Shown in pieces: positions 1-12,461 of a DNA stretch of 64,000 bases. The position numbers and the translations under genes are program-made. Below the pieces are notes generated by a model. That model was not told the origin of the DNA, made no database searches, and was given only the letters and a program-made list of their open reading frames with translations. How positions within the stretch are numbered: position 1 is the stretch's first letter; each line of letters opens with the position of its first letter. Location of the stretch: assembly GCA_023614405.1 (NCBI GenBank), contig CM042693.1:338317527-338381526 (forward strand), given 5' to 3'. Origin of the DNA: Avena insularis (Eukaryota; Streptophyta; Magnoliopsida; Poales; Poaceae).

Positions 1-1340
1 CCGCAGCGTCATTCGACAACCGGCTTTACTGATCGATAATTTCAATGCCCTCTTCGCCCACGCCAAAGATCCGGGCGTCACTTTTTAACCGCCACCCGCG
101 GCATCTTTCTTCCTCATAGAACACCATCCTCTCCTCCTTCCCCTTTCCTTTCATCGCTTGCAGCCAGATGTACCGACGGCAAGTAGGTCGAGGGAGTCCG
201 CGCCGCCGCGGAACGCTTAAGGAGGCGGAGGACGCCACCAACTTACCACACCACCACATTTTCCTCAATGCTATCATCGCCGGAAGATATCGCACTCAGC
301 ACCCGGCGGGCTTCAACGGGTCCATCACCACGTGCATGTCGCGTGATGTGGCCGCCTGCCCTGCTGGTTCGTGACGCTTTGATCGGCGACGAGATAGCCC
401 GCCGCTGGCGTCAGGCAAATGGCTTCGTGGACAGGCAGGTACCAAGTCGACCAGAAGTCCCACCACTTCGCTTAGATGTACCTCGGAAACGGGTTTTCGG
501 AGCGCTTCGCCGTTTTCGCATCAGATCAAAGGTGCAACATCATCGTATTCAAGCACAATACGGCGAAATATTGCCGCCGCCGTTTCACCACACCATGTGT
601 CGCTGCTACTACCACTCCGATTTCTCCTCTAACTGGCGATTAGGCTAGGTCAAAAGGTGCTATGGGCGATGGCGCGTAGGCATCGCCATTTGAAATGAAA
701 ATCTTTATTCGCCCAAAACATCATTACACTCACGCTTCCTAAACATCATTACAACCTAACACCAAGCGCCACCAATTTGCCGGGGTATGCTTACTGCGGG
801 TTCGTGATACACCATTCGCCATTGAGAATCGATGAGCGCTTTAAGGCGCCCACCTCCTCTTCAGCCTCAGCCAGCGGGTAACGCACAGCATCGCTAAGAT
901 CATTCGACCGCCCCGAGGTCGCCACACCAATCCGAGCTGCTCCAAACACCGTATTCGGGACAGAAATATGCGCTCCGCCATCGCCGCTAGAAAGACTCGC
1001 CGAGGTCACGGAATGTTGTAGAAAGGGTGAACCGCCGCCGTGTCCATCCTGTAATTCACGCGCTACTGGAACCGGAGGAGGCACCATTCAAAGAATTTCA
1101 TGACTTCGTACCAATTATGATGGGAGCGTCGTCATAACCTCTTTCCTGCTTCTAAGATGGGGCTGCTATGGAGGTCGCTGTCGATGTTTCCGCTGCCAGG
1201 CATGGTGGTTTCGTGTCAGGGTCAGGGAATGGTCAAGATATGCTCGGCGACCTCCTACCTTTATGGTCACACACACGCGAACGCCAAGAACTCGCTAAGC
1301 GGGCGAAAGAAAGTGAGTGCTGATGAAATTATTTAAGGTA
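1..1340. other. Degenerate sequence, no gene recognised
   Basis: This stretch is GC-moderate and holds only short overlapping open frames on both strands, the longest about 126 codons at 268-648 on the plus strand. None shows a domain I recognise, a start context or splice sites that would join it into a gene. CpG-rich patches (200-560, 830-1080) suggest decayed coding or GC-rich LTR sequence, but I cannot assign a family. Confidence 0.4.
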
Positions 1341-1344
1341 AAGC

Positions 1345-1560
1345 ACTGCATGTAGTGGAATCAGGTCCACGGCGTAATGCATCCAAGTCAAATAATCATG
1401 TTTATGCTGCAAATACTCACGACAGGTGGGGTCCCACGTTTCTCAAGATTAATTTCTTTTTCACTACATGAAATTGGTTCGCACCACTTGCATGCCAAAT
1501 GTACTCACGCAGACGGTCCCCTGCCCACCTCACTAATTGTGGCCCCCTTCCTTGCTTACA
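1345..1560 (+). repeat. Dispersed direct repeat, copy 1
   Basis: This segment matches 4670-4845 in the same orientation. Shared anchors are a GGAATC..GGTCC..ATGCA..CAAGTCAAA run near 1354-1391 (against 4693-4729), CCACTTGCATGC near 1484 (against 4680), and AGACGGTCCCC..GCCCACC..CTCACTAA near 1519-1545 (against 4810-4839). The copies differ by small indels and are about 3.3 kb apart. They could be two members of one short repeat family or the two ends of a decayed element spanning 1345-4845. I found no matching terminal motif to decide. Confidence 0.5.
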
Positions 1561-3534
1561 TGACGAGACCTGGTATGCGCAATTAAAATTGTATGCTAGG
1601 ATTTGACAGATAAGTAGTGATGCGATATATGATCGGTAGGTGATGCAATGGATATGACTAACGAATCGATAGCTTGAATTGACATGACGCTGACAAGTAT
1701 AAGAGATCTCTATATTTTTGAAATATTTACCTTTTAAAGATGGTTATCGTAGATGGAACCGCTGAATGCTTACTGCTTCCACAAGTTCATCCTAATCATA
1801 GCGACGGTTCCAAAGATATCCCCTATTTTGAATAAAGCCCCTCTTTCCTCCTATCTTTCATCTTCTCCTTCCCATCCGAAGGTTACACTCAGAGACAAAC
1901 TTCATCGCCCATGGTAATATTAAAGACATGTCACCACACCAACAAGGAGGATACGCTACCAAAGTGGTCTCAAGGTTGTAATGAGGAATATTTGAGAAGG
2001 ACGAGAGGGACAAGTTTGTCGGATTGGACCTATACTTGGATGGATACGGCCAAAACCAGTCGCTGGGCTGCTTCAATTTAGTAGCGCTGAGGTACATTTT
2101 CATTTACCTATCACTTCCTTTTGGTTTGTAGGATCCGACTTTTAGTTTACCACTTTCTGTGGTTTTCTTACTTTTAATGGTCACTTGTATGATTTTAATC
2201 ATTGATCTGCCTTTACCAAAATTTTAGTCCTAAATTTTTCTCAAATGTTGTTCTCAAGAAATACTACAATCTTTCATGCTCATATTGTATTTATTGAATT
2301 TGTTAGTACCAAATGAATTATGACTATATAACTTTCAGAGTGTCTACTTGATTTTACTAAATTTTGAAGTTTCACTTTTATTCAAGATGTGGTATTACAT
2401 TGTCTAAATAGTCGTAGTCCCAAATTTATTATAGGATCTTTAAAAGTACTACATTTTTGAACTAGTGAATGTCTGTTAACCATCCCATCCACGCGTTAAA
2501 TTCAATGAATTTTATTAGACTAAAAAATTATGGATAAGACATACTTGAGAGTCTTGATTTTGCATTTACTAAAATTTTAAATTTTAAAAATATATTTAGA
2601 GATGTTGATATTGCATGACAACATTTGTAGTTACTCATTTGTCATTGTTTTGGCTGCGCATTTTATGATGACAAACCATACTTCCGTGGATTCCATAAGA
2701 AGTGTCCGCATCAAGGCTAATTCATTGTGCATAAAGGAATTGCTTTCGCATCTATCAACAAAACATCAATTCTATCAAGTTTTTCATGAACTAAATTCCC
2801 GAGCACAAGTGGATCACATTCAAAATCTTGTCAAGATCAAAGGAGACCGGAAGAGGGATGATGGCTAGTCTCAGCCAGAATCGATTCACATACACCAAAA
2901 CGGCGTTTTCCTCAAGATAGACACGGGTTTTGGGAGGAGGCGCCTATTGTCTAATATAAACTCAGTTTATGCCCATAGATGCTTACGGACCTACCGCTAT
3001 ATGCTCTGATCCATTTCTTTGAAACTTTCTCAGATTTTTCCTTTGTTGCAAGAGGGATCTACGCTAAAGGTGTGAGGACTTTTTTCTAAATGCATATTAG
3101 CCGAGCGTGATTTACCGAACCGCAGAAGAGAGAGGCTGAACAAGCCGCGAAACATAGAGGCTACAGCTGATGCCGCGAAATGTAGAGAGGCTACGATCAA
3201 GATAGAAGCTGCGTTCCTTCCGCTGGTGGATGAACTTTATATCACAAGGTGGAGGCCAATAAATACGTTTACGACAAAATGATGGGCTGCTAATTTCTAG
3301 AAATATGCGGCAAGCTTTATCATGGTCTGATGAGGAGTGAATTAAATTTTACTACTTTCAGTTATGTTTTATATGTCTAGTAGCTTGTCAAGAACTTCGT
3401 TGGTCATGTGGAATATTAGTGTACCACCCATGCTTTAATATGTATGGAATCATCGACTTATTGTAATTATATACCTATGTTTGTGCCACGGCATGTAATG
3501 ATGATAGCATGCATTCTATCTTGCCATGTTGTTT
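1561..3534. other. AT-rich intergenic sequence
   Basis: No open frame longer than about 90 codons is visible, and none resembles a known protein. The stretch is AT-rich from about 2100 to 2600, then mixed. I see no terminal inverted repeats, LTR ends or RNA gene. Confidence 0.4.
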
Positions 3535-3640
3535 TGAAAATTTTAAATTTCACCCTCAAACTCAAAATAGGATTTTATTTAGAAGCAAGTACATACACTA
3601 CAATTTGAACTTTCTAGATGATGCATGTGTGGTCGCATAT
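3535..3640 (+). repeat. Direct repeat pair member (partner at 4048-4150)
   Basis: The run TTTCACCCTCAAACTCAAAA followed by a G-rich break, TTCATTT-like sequence and ACTACAATTTGAA recurs about 515 bp downstream with small differences. AT-rich TTGAAAATTTTAAATTT tracts precede both copies. This style of repeat occurs in the subterminal regions of grass DNA transposons, but no terminus is visible here, so that origin is only a guess. Confidence 0.5.
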
Positions 3641-4047
3641 CACATTTGGACCCTGTTTTGAATAAACTCTTGTAATTCTATATAATAAAATTAGAAATTC
3701 TCAAATTTCTGTGAAACTTTTTTAGATTCTTTCTACAATCTCTCAAGGACTCGTTAACCCCCGGGTTGATTCGTTTTGTAAATTTCTATAATAAAATGAT
3801 AAATTCTCCCGAAACATTCAAATTTGTTCATTGTGTGGTAAAGATATTGAATAAAATGACACAAACTTTTGAAAAATGTCCCCTAGTAAATTCACTCTTT
3901 ACCGTGGGGGTAGTTAGTCAACGATCATGTCCCATCATCGAAGAGCAACTTCTGTACCATGTTTTCATCTACCGCTTCAAATGGACTCAAATTAGGAACA
4001 ACGGGGTATCACCACATTCCTAATGATGGTAGAATTATAGCCATTTT

Positions 4048-4150
4048 GGTTTCAAAATTTCAAAATTGCACCTCAAACTCAAAAAGGGCTTTCATTTGTG
4101 GAAGGCACCAAAACTACAATTTGAAACTCTATTAACGCCAGTGGTTTTAC
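4048..4150 (+). repeat. Direct repeat pair member (partner at 3535-3640)
   Basis: This is the second copy of the CACCTCAAACTCAAAA...CTACAATTTGAAA segment. It lies immediately upstream of the 165 bp tandem array, so the repeat unit, the array and the flanking duplication may belong to one structure. Confidence 0.5.
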
Positions 4151-4189
4151 ATCACATTGGGATTAGAAGATCAAATATACTTTTTAGAT

Positions 4190-4670
4190 GCTTTACCGGT
4201 GCCACAATGATCCACATGTCCACACACACTGAAGTGGATGTTGTGGATGATCTATGTCCCACTAGTGCATCATTCCATATGTGGCAACTGCATCACAATG
4301 GATTTCTAGCGATTTATGACCATGGTTCTGAATACATGGAGTCCCGTAGTCATTTCAGATATGTTCTTTTCAACAACAATGATCCACAATGGACCATCAC
4401 CACAATGGGATGGTTATGCAACTTATCACACCAATGCATCATTCCATGTGGTGCTGCATTCAGTGGCTTTTGGGATTTATGACCATGGTTTGACACATGG
4501 ACTCCATAGATTCATTGTAATATTTTTACCAAACCACAATGATCCACATGACCACACACACCTAAGTGATGGTAGGCAACTTCTATCACACTGTGCATCA
4601 TTCCATATTTCCATGGTAACTGACGTTAGTGATGCTCTTTTACATGGCGCACCAAGCCATGGATGAAATC
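4190..4670 (+). repeat. Imperfect tandem array, about 165 bp unit, three copies
   Basis: Two landmarks recur in register. AATGATCCACA begins near 4206, 4378 and 4538. GCATCATTCCAT begins near 4267, 4436 and 4597. The spacings are 160-172 bp. TTATGACCATGGTT also occurs in two of the units (near 4314 and 4477). The copies are diverged, so this is an old array. The unit length falls in the range typical of plant satellites, but three copies are too few to call it one. Confidence 0.65.
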
Positions 4671-4845
4671 TGGTTCCATGCCACTTGCATGCATTGGAAT
4701 CGAGGTCCCGCCATGCACGATCAAGTCAAAGACACCACGCTATGCTAGTCGATCTTCCCTCACGAGCAGGTGGACCATACATTTACCTCACGATTTATTT
4801 GCACCCCTTTAGACGGTCCCCATGCCCACCCTCACTAAATTACAC
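4670..4845 (+). repeat. Dispersed direct repeat, copy 2
   Basis: This is the partner of 1345-1560. It begins directly after the tandem array and shares the CACTTGCATGC, GGAATCGAGGTCC and AGACGGTCCCC..CCCACC..CTCACTAA anchors with copy 1. Confidence 0.5.
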
Positions 4846-7407
4846 CCACCAAACTCCCTCCTGTATTCCGTTTAACCGCAGCGTGCGCTCTCACCTACTT
4901 GAACAACCGATTCGCCCTCATTCCATCCCTCACTAATCCATCTCGCCCGATCACACCGCTTCCATTAACTGCCGATTCAACACGCCATGGTAAACCGTGG
5001 GTCGGCACCACCAAAGACGCTGAAACATAAGGCGTAGGACGCATAAGGGCCGCAGTTGGCCATGGCGCACTTCCACCATGCAGGATTGGGGATGGACGCA
5101 ACTCAGCTCCTACTTAACGCAGGCTAAGGTCACCAAGGAGTTGGACATCTTCTACCACCGGTCGCCTCGGTCGTGGCCGCATCCTCGGCTTCCGCCCACC
5201 GAACTGGGAAATGAAAGAACAACCATTCAAGACGCCTGTGCCTTTCACCCGATATCATCCTAAGGGCCAAATGACCGCGATGTCTTAAGTAAGTTCCAAT
5301 ATCTTTGCTTGGTTGACCACCATACCAAGGATTCATATGCTGAACTTTCGCCGTAATCCTATGTTCCTTCTATCGAACGTGTTGTAAAGTATGCCAGCTT
5401 TGAATAAATTGAACCATTTAAGACTATTATGCATATAGAAGCTCGCTTCCACTTCTGATTATTGTATCAGAGTGACATGTACTAATTTAGTGATAGTCGA
5501 GGTGTCAATTTGGATTTTCAACAATGGAATGCCTCGCTAGGTGATATTGTGTTTCTAAGAAATAAAATAACTAGATGATCTAAGACTATTAAGTCCCTAG
5601 TTGTTTATGATCACTACGAGTTTGTTTGGTGAAGCCTTATCTTACTTGATATTGGGTATTTTGTAGTGACATCGCACAATTTAGGCGTAGAGCTGGAGGA
5701 GACAATGATATAATACTTTTTAAACCGAAAAGTAGTGGAAGTCAAATTGTACGTACGGAATCCATGCTAGTGGTTCTACCAATGGCTTTAAACTTTCTCG
5801 CACGCAAACTGACAAAAGGGTCAATCAATAGTGGCGAATATCAAGGAGATGAGGAGGCAGAAATGGATGATGAGCAGAATCAGGTGGCAATGGCGAAAGT
5901 GGTTGGTCTTATCCTGTGATTATAATGGATTGTAAAAATGTCTATATATCACGGAGACTTACGCCGGGATTCGTAGTGGGGGTTTGCATTACTGAATTCA
6001 ACCATGGTGGATGCCGCTAAAATTCGAATTCTCTTACAGTTCAACATATGTAACTTGAGCCCCTGGAAGGTACAATTCTATGTAGCCTCTGATGTAGTTT
6101 TGCACTACAACCCTTAGCGTGTTTCGACAAGGCAATCGATCCATTAGATGCCCATGACAATGAATGGACAATCTGCGCGATGACCATTCCACGTCGGAGA
6201 AGTATGTCAACACCGCCTTTCACTCTTAACGTAGGCGACGCTAATAATTTCAACACATTTACGTGGTCACGGAACATAGTATGACAGCATGTTTGGAGCC
6301 GTTTCACCGGGTGAGTCATGGTGTCATAGCGGTAAATTCTACTGAAAATTCTTCTTCATCAATCAAGGTAATACTATGTACACACACAGCCCCACGCGCT
6401 GGTCTCCACTTCCTGATCGAAGATGCACAAGAGATGCTGATCCTCAGATTATGGCGGTTCCGTAATTTCGTGAGACGATGTCAACCACTGCAAAATAACT
6501 CAGCGGGACCCATATCAGAGTACTAACAGTATTGTTGATAATAGAAACATATAGACACAACTTTCTTCATACCCATCATTGCGTGTGTCAAGGTTTTCTC
6601 GAGGTCCGGTTCTGGTTCAGCGAAAAAGACCTAGTAGAATGGGCTCAGAGCGTATTCCACAATCAAGGACACCTCGCTTTGGGATCAACCACCTTTTCTT
6701 CCTCAGATCTCCTGAAGTCATGAACTCCGTAATTGCCGAGGAAGCCTGCCCTGATGATGCTACTGGTGGTGGTGGAGATGACTAAGAACCAGTTGCTTTC
6801 CGCCCCGGTGAAGCCGATGAAATGCTCGCTAATGTCAGCCGCCGGTGAAGCCGGCAATACTTGTCAGTCACGCTTAGTGAAGCACCCAGATAATTTGATC
6901 GAAGCTGCTGCTAGAGTTTAGGGAGAATAGGGAGATGTTGTTGATGAGGTGCCAGTACTCCAAAGGTTGATAGAAGACCGTGGTGGTTTGCTTGTGCACT
7001 CACGCCGCTTATTATGCGTTGACACCTGCATCCGGACCGAGCCGAATCCACGCCGGGAAGGGGGCTCAAGCACAATCAACAGTGTCTGCATAATTTGATA
7101 GAGAATGAGACAGCCAAATGCACTCGTTCGTTTGATGATGCCACCAAATTCCAAAGTGGGCCGGGTTCGGTTGTTGGTTTCGCCGGAAGTTCCGCGTAAG
7201 ATCGCATTTCTTATTTGTAAGAATGTTAAGACTATGTGTTCCAAGACTAAGTTATGCCTAATCATGAATATTATTCATAGAAGCCCAGCTTTCTTTCCCC
7301 TGCCCATACAACAATGCTAATTGCAGCATAGAACTTCCAAGGTCATGTAGTACCAGACATTTGCTCGGATAACAACCACTTCAAGTTGTTCATGTAGCCT
7401 GGGTTGG
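4846..7407. other. Degenerate sequence, no gene recognised
   Basis: Short open frames on both strands overlap without a dominant one. The longest is about 115 codons on the minus strand at 6918-7265 and shows no recognisable domain. A plus-strand open stretch at 5078-5263 is followed near 5285 by AAGTAAGTT, which could be a decayed 5' splice site, but no partner exon was found. CpG-rich patches alternate with AT-rich ones, as in decayed transposons. Confidence 0.35.
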
Positions 7408-7510
7408 CACGCCGACAAGCAGTATTGTTATGAATGTGTACGTGATTGAACGCATCACTCAGAATGTGCCACCGGCTGATGATTGATGACATGGATCTAA
7501 CTTTCTACAG
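7408..7510 (+). repeat. Direct repeat pair member (partner at 9339-9425)
   Basis: ACGCCGACAAG..TATTGTTAT, GAACGCATCACT..AATGTGCCACCG and GATGATTGATGA..GATCTA occur in this order and orientation here and about 1.93 kb downstream. The downstream copy is shorter by small deletions. The pair may mark a duplication enclosing 7408-9425 or two fragments of one dispersed repeat. Confidence 0.6.
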
Positions 7511-7699
7511 ACGGCTTTCAATCGCCATGGACCAGAATTACTACATGTAACATAGAAAAACAGTGAAATTGAAAGAGGTAGAACACATAAGTTGTTTTGA
7601 ACAAGTTCATCCGCTGTAATACGGGTGCACACCATACAACTTGCACTTGCATAATAATCATAGGCGAGAATACAATAGACCGTAATTCACATGATCCAT

Positions 7700-8290
7700 C
7701 AATCTAACTGTAGCCATCATAGTAATCGAGGGTGGTACCATATTCGCCATAAGCAAGGCACCATATCTCTAACTCAGAATGCCTCGACACCCGCAATACT
7801 CCGGGCCACAGGAACGATCTAGTTTGAAAGGACGCTGATCCACAGTCCTCGTACTCCATACCCATGGACAACCCTAGGCTCCATTCTACCAAGAGCCTCA
7901 AAGTTGTAAGATCTAATATTGGTTAGTCCGGATAGTAGATAAGTCTGCCCCGCACTGCAGGCTTCGCTACACATCGGCGCAGATGCACCGATTGTCGCGA
8001 ACAAAGAGATCATAGTTGCTAACACCACCAGCTGAAGGACACGGTTCGTGTATCAACCCTAAACAACAGCCTGCCATCATAGACCGTCCACTCACAACAA
8101 ACAACAACTCCCCGTCGCACTCACGAGGTAAAAACGATTCTCCGCACCGCAACTCAAATATCAGGGCCTGGATCGTGGCATGCATCTCTAGGGTCCGCAG
8201 AAAGCTGCATCTAGACATCTTCAAGGAGTGCACTGTGCATAGTCGAGAGGATAGACTCTTGCATTCCTCGGCTCCTCACATTTAAACATC
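7700..8290 (-). pseudogene. Possible F-box/DUF295-like gene remnant
   Basis: The minus strand carries two overlapping open stretches (8233-7967 and 8028-7819) that read as fragments of one protein joined by frameshifts. Legible pieces include CDGELLFVVSGR, EPCPSAGGVS, DNRCICADV, GQTYLL and NIRSYNFEALGRMEPRVV. The order (a hydrophobic strand pair with an acidic turn, then an asparagine-rich strand and a GRMEP-type strand) recalls the DUF295/KIB beta-propeller region of plant F-box-like proteins. That is pattern recognition, not a search result. There is no F-box visible upstream, and stops and frameshifts separate the pieces, so any such gene is dead. It could also be an unrelated decayed open frame. 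Confidence 0.25.
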
Positions 8291-9338
8291 ACCGGGCGTA
8301 AGAAGTCATGCTCCGGTGTTCTGCGGTTACGGCGGTACCACCTTTCACCAAGATCAGCGACTGCCTTCCTCTGTGCCCTCATCCGCCTAACGAATGATGG
8401 TGTTATGGCTTGATGTAAATACCATCAATGACGGAACATCACAGCGGAAGAACAGTAAGCCACCTGCTCGGGTCGGTATCTTCCACCCTCAAAGCTTTGA
8501 TATACCAGAAGGTTGTACAACTGTCTTTATTTGATGCACCTCCGCCCAAGCACAAGGAGGTTAACAATTGTAGTATCATGTAAAAGTACCTTCCAGACAC
8601 AGAGGGAGAGAGAGAGAAGCAGACTACCAAGGTAAAAACAAAGATTCAATCAAGGTAAAACAACTAGATGGAGAAACAAAACTTGATAAACATATCGATA
8701 GGAGGAACGAAAAAGGATCTGGTATATAGATGAATATCAAGAAAGCACCCATGTAATAACCTGACTAATCTTCTTCTCAAGGTAGCGCCGGTTCTCACGT
8801 TTCAAAGAATGTGATGGCTAAGGCCATCTACCCCATACTCCTATGACAATTGGTGCCTAGAATCCGCTTGGTTGGTATAAAGCGCCTTCATGAAGCCGCC
8901 TGTGCACCGCAGCATTGCCCGTATACAGAAAATTGCCGTCATTTATAGGAAGATGTCACTCTATCTTCTGCATGACTCCCTGTGGAGATCAGCCCACTAA
9001 TCCTTGCTGCTTGTTGCTAGCCATGTATGATGGTGTTCATGTGGTCTTTACCCCATGAATGGTAGAGGAAGTGGTTCCAGAGACAGAAATTTATTAAAGA
9101 AGGCCCGGAATGCTAAGGGAAGTGTGTCGGTAGACGCATCAGAGTAATACAAAGAATCGCGAAGCCTTAACTGCCAATGATCCCATGCAATCTCTCTTGT
9201 CGGTTCGTTCTGTGAAGGAAATGCGGGGTTTCTACATCGGGAAGTTAATGCGGGGTTTTCAAGTTTACTAGTATTCAGGAAAGTAAGGTGCCACCATCAC
9301 ATAAAATGAATAGCTCATACAAATGAAATTTCAGCAAC
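8291..9338. other. Intergenic sequence, nothing recognised
   Basis: Only short frames are visible. A GAGAGAGAGAGAG microsatellite lies near 8603-8616, and ATGCGGGGTTT is repeated at about 9220 and 9248. I see no LTR end, inverted repeat or RNA gene. Confidence 0.4.
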
Positions 9339-9425
9339 AACGCCGACAAGGTTATTGTTATATTTGAACGCATCACTATAATGTGCCACCGCCGATGATT
9401 GATGATGATCTAGCTTCTCTTCGTA
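9339..9425 (+). repeat. Direct repeat pair member (partner at 7408-7510)
   Basis: This is the shorter copy of the ACGCCGACAAG...GATGATTGATGATGATCTA segment described at 7408-7510. Sequence beyond it on either side does not stay similar for long. Confidence 0.6.
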
Positions 9426-10989
9426 TTTGCATTCAATCACCAAGTGGATTTGTTCCATATTTTTGCAATGGCTAATGAACCCACTCTCGTAACATGCTTC
9501 ATTAATGAGCCCTTTTGTTGATGCAATGCAAAATACAGACTATGGTTTTCATTATATCCCATTTAGGTTCTCTCTGCTTTTCTTTCATCAAGGAGCTAAC
9601 ACTAAAATGAAAGTCTAGTAAACAACATATCGGGTATTGCTGCTTCTTTTCACTACAATTGCTACTTAAGCAAAATTGATGGAATTTCACCTTGTTAGCA
9701 TTGTGCCGTAATGGTGGATGTGCCTTGGGGTTCGAGGAGAAGGCACCTGGCTGGTGCGGTTGCTACCACGAAGGATGGAGATGATTTTGAAGGAGGACAA
9801 CGACCAAATCATCCCGCAGCCGTATGTGCCGCCATGCCATTGGTCGAGTACCCGTTTGGGAGGAGGAGGAGGGCAAGATGATCGTGCTCCAATGAAAGCG
9901 ATTCGCCACAAGGAATTCCTCCCAACTTCAAAAGCCATGGTGGTGACCATGTGATCGCCCGCCTTTGGGGGAAGAAGAAGGCCGGGTTAAAAAGATCGCT
10001 TGAATAATATTCTCGCTACGACATGTCTACATGGCAGCCAGGATGGCAGCGCGGACTGACGATCAAAAGTGGACAAAGGGCCTAATTTGATCTCAAGCAA
10101 GAAGCGAAGTTTTCCCTGTTCAAACGGTTTGTTGAATTCGCGCTAAAAATAACTCTTCGAGCATTTGGCACGCCTAACTCGGGGTATCTCGATCCAATAC
10201 CGTATAAAGTTACCCCGTGTTGCCTTGGCGCTCAACTTTAATGGGCCTAAGTTAAAATCTGCAATACCGATCTCTCCTTTATATTTAACAGCTTCATGAT
10301 CATACTTCCCCATATGGTCTTCCATAAACATATGAATGCCATCGGACTTTTTATTTCTTCACCTGGGGCTTATTCAAGCATTCAGCTAGGGTTGTTGTTT
10401 ATGTAATAAACTTTGACATGACAGGTTGAACTGACTCTCTTCCATAGATGTTAATAATCGTCCAGCAAGGTAACTAGGGAAGATCTAGGGGCTTCCGCAA
10501 AAATCTTGGCGGTCATGAAATATTCACATCACCCAGCTCTATAAGATCTAGCGGTTCAACATGTAAATTGAACACGCTTCCTCGTGATAAGGTTGCCTAT
10601 ATTGTGTTGAGCATCATATGGCATGGAATTTTACCCTCAGCTCGTGTAGAACACCTCATTCACTACATCTTCGCCGACCTTTGCACGTGACATGTGGATA
10701 TAGCTAATGGATCCATTTGTATTATTGATCTCCTAAGTTGCCCCATAAACCAAAATCCTAAGTTTCTTCAATACCTTGTATCTAACAAACCAAATGCTAA
10801 CCTAGGAACATCCAATTGTGACCATCCAATGCTATTGTAGATGCCAGGCAGCCTTCCACTTTCTCCAAAGCTAAGATAGGTACTGTTCACATTCGTGATA
10901 TGGTGCATAAAACCATCCTGAATCCCTAAGGTGCAAGGTTTAAGCGCCAATGAAAAAATTGTTGAAATAAATTTTACTCACCTTCCGAT
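9426..10989. other. Degenerate sequence, possible transposon remnant
   Basis: Minus-strand frames at 9950-9687, 10331-10143 and 10950-10768 are short, interrupted and unassigned. They lie downstream, in the minus sense, of the transposase-like fragment at 10990-12060 and could be its 3' continuation. I see no catalytic motif that would confirm this. Confidence 0.25.
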
Positions 10990-12060
10990 TTAGTAAATCT
11001 CCAACACTCCATGGGACAATCTAGACTATAGCTCAGCCTTTGAAGTTGTACAACATCCCCGGGCTTGATTAGAATAACCAATCCCCATGCAAGATTTTCT
11101 TCATAGCATTCTCTTTACCTTTCCAAACTGTGTAATACGGTAGGACAATGTTGTATTGAAAAACAAGTTTATTTCTTGAATATTCTTTTTGCGGTACCCT
11201 ATGGTTAAGTGCTTTAGTATGGACATAGCTTGTAAATCCACCCACTCCGTATCATCCACCGAAAGTATTTCAGCATGCTCCCGTCGCATTACATGTGGGG
11301 AGGGCCTCAATTTGTTCACCTATGACACAAATTAGTTTGAAGCATACGTTTGACAAGCTGTTGCCGACAGATTTTGTACATCAACTTTACTTATATTATA
11401 GAGTAAGAAATGATAAAGTTTGTAAAATGGTTTTGCTCCATTCATTGCCTGAACACCCTAATTTCCTTTGACACTGGTAGGGCTCTCTAGGATGCGATCC
11501 TCCACAAACAAGGTATCACCACCTGTCATTCATTCTTCCACTTTAACATGCAAATGGGCCTCATACCTCTAGAAGTATTCTTCAAGCATATGAACATTGA
11601 ACTCCCCTTGATACAAAAAATGCTGAAACAACATCTTGAACTCATGCATGGTGCTGAAATCGCGCAAAACTGAAATTATAGGATCCCTCGTGTTTCATGT
11701 ATTATCTCTTCTACGCTTGACCTGGGTGATCAACCTGGAATACCACAGCCCCATCCTTAGTGTATCATCTATCTCATCATCACCAGATTCTTGATGCTAC
11801 ACAGTGCCATCTTTTACATCTAGTTCAGAATCTTCTTTCACCATCCTCACCAATGCTTAGTACCTCCACACATCTATTGAACTTCCAGTGGTGGGTGCAC
11901 CATCATTTGCACCTACATGGATCTGGAACATTGGGCCCACCTCCATCTACCTCAACAACTGTTTCAGCTTCCTCAGATGACAATCACAGAAAGCGCACAC
12001 AACCACAGTGGGGTCGTATTATACTACCATGCATCACATGTTCAATGCGCTGAAACATAC
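10990..12060 (-). pseudogene. Possible Mutator-like transposase N-terminal remnant
   Basis: Reading the minus strand from about 12060, the sequence is coding-like but broken. An acidic stretch (SSEEAETVVEVDGGG, about 11990-11940) is followed by a run of frames ending near 11100-11080 in LPYYTVWKGKENAMKKI. That last motif resembles the segment before the catalytic domain of plant MuDR-type transposases, where an aromatic-aromatic-x-x-W-(R/K)-x-(K/R) helix recurs. Several frameshifts and stops separate the pieces. No DDE core, zinc knuckle or terminal inverted repeat was seen, so the assignment is weak. A decayed host gene remains possible. Confidence 0.25.
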
Positions 12061-12299
12061 AGTAATCATATTCATTTCATCTTGACTGTACATGTAACCC
12101 TCTTCTTATTGTGTACATCCTCCTTCCTGATGGTACCCTTTTGTGATGTAGCCCCATTAGGGCTTGACCCCTCTACATTGCATTCCTCAATGAACTTAAC
12201 CTTTTTCTGCTACTCCCAGTGTGATCTCCTTCCCTGCTTCCTCACTTCCAGAAAAGGAGCAAGGTTCTCGCATGCCGCACATCATTGCCCGACTTCGTG

Positions 12300-12461
12300 G
12301 CACTGTTCCTCTTGAATTAGCCCTTTTCTGCCACTATTGGGTGTGTTCTCCTCCTCATACCGGCATTATTGTCGGACTCTCCTGTATGCGTGTTCCTCTT
12401 CAACCTAGCATTTTGTTGCTACTATTGGGTGTGTTATCCTTTTGCCTAAGGCATTATTTCC
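12300..12461 (+). repeat. Short tandem repeat, left of solo LTR
   Basis: The motif CTATTGGGTGTG occurs near 12338 and 12422, about 84 bp apart, each preceded by a TTTTCTG or TTTGTTGC stretch and followed by CCT-rich sequence. Related motifs (CACTGGGTGTGG near 16216, CTATTGGGTGTCC near 16404) continue on the far side of the solo LTR, so the LTR interrupted one repeat field. The last six bases (ATTTCC, 12456-12461) form the left half of the target-site duplication. Confidence 0.5.
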
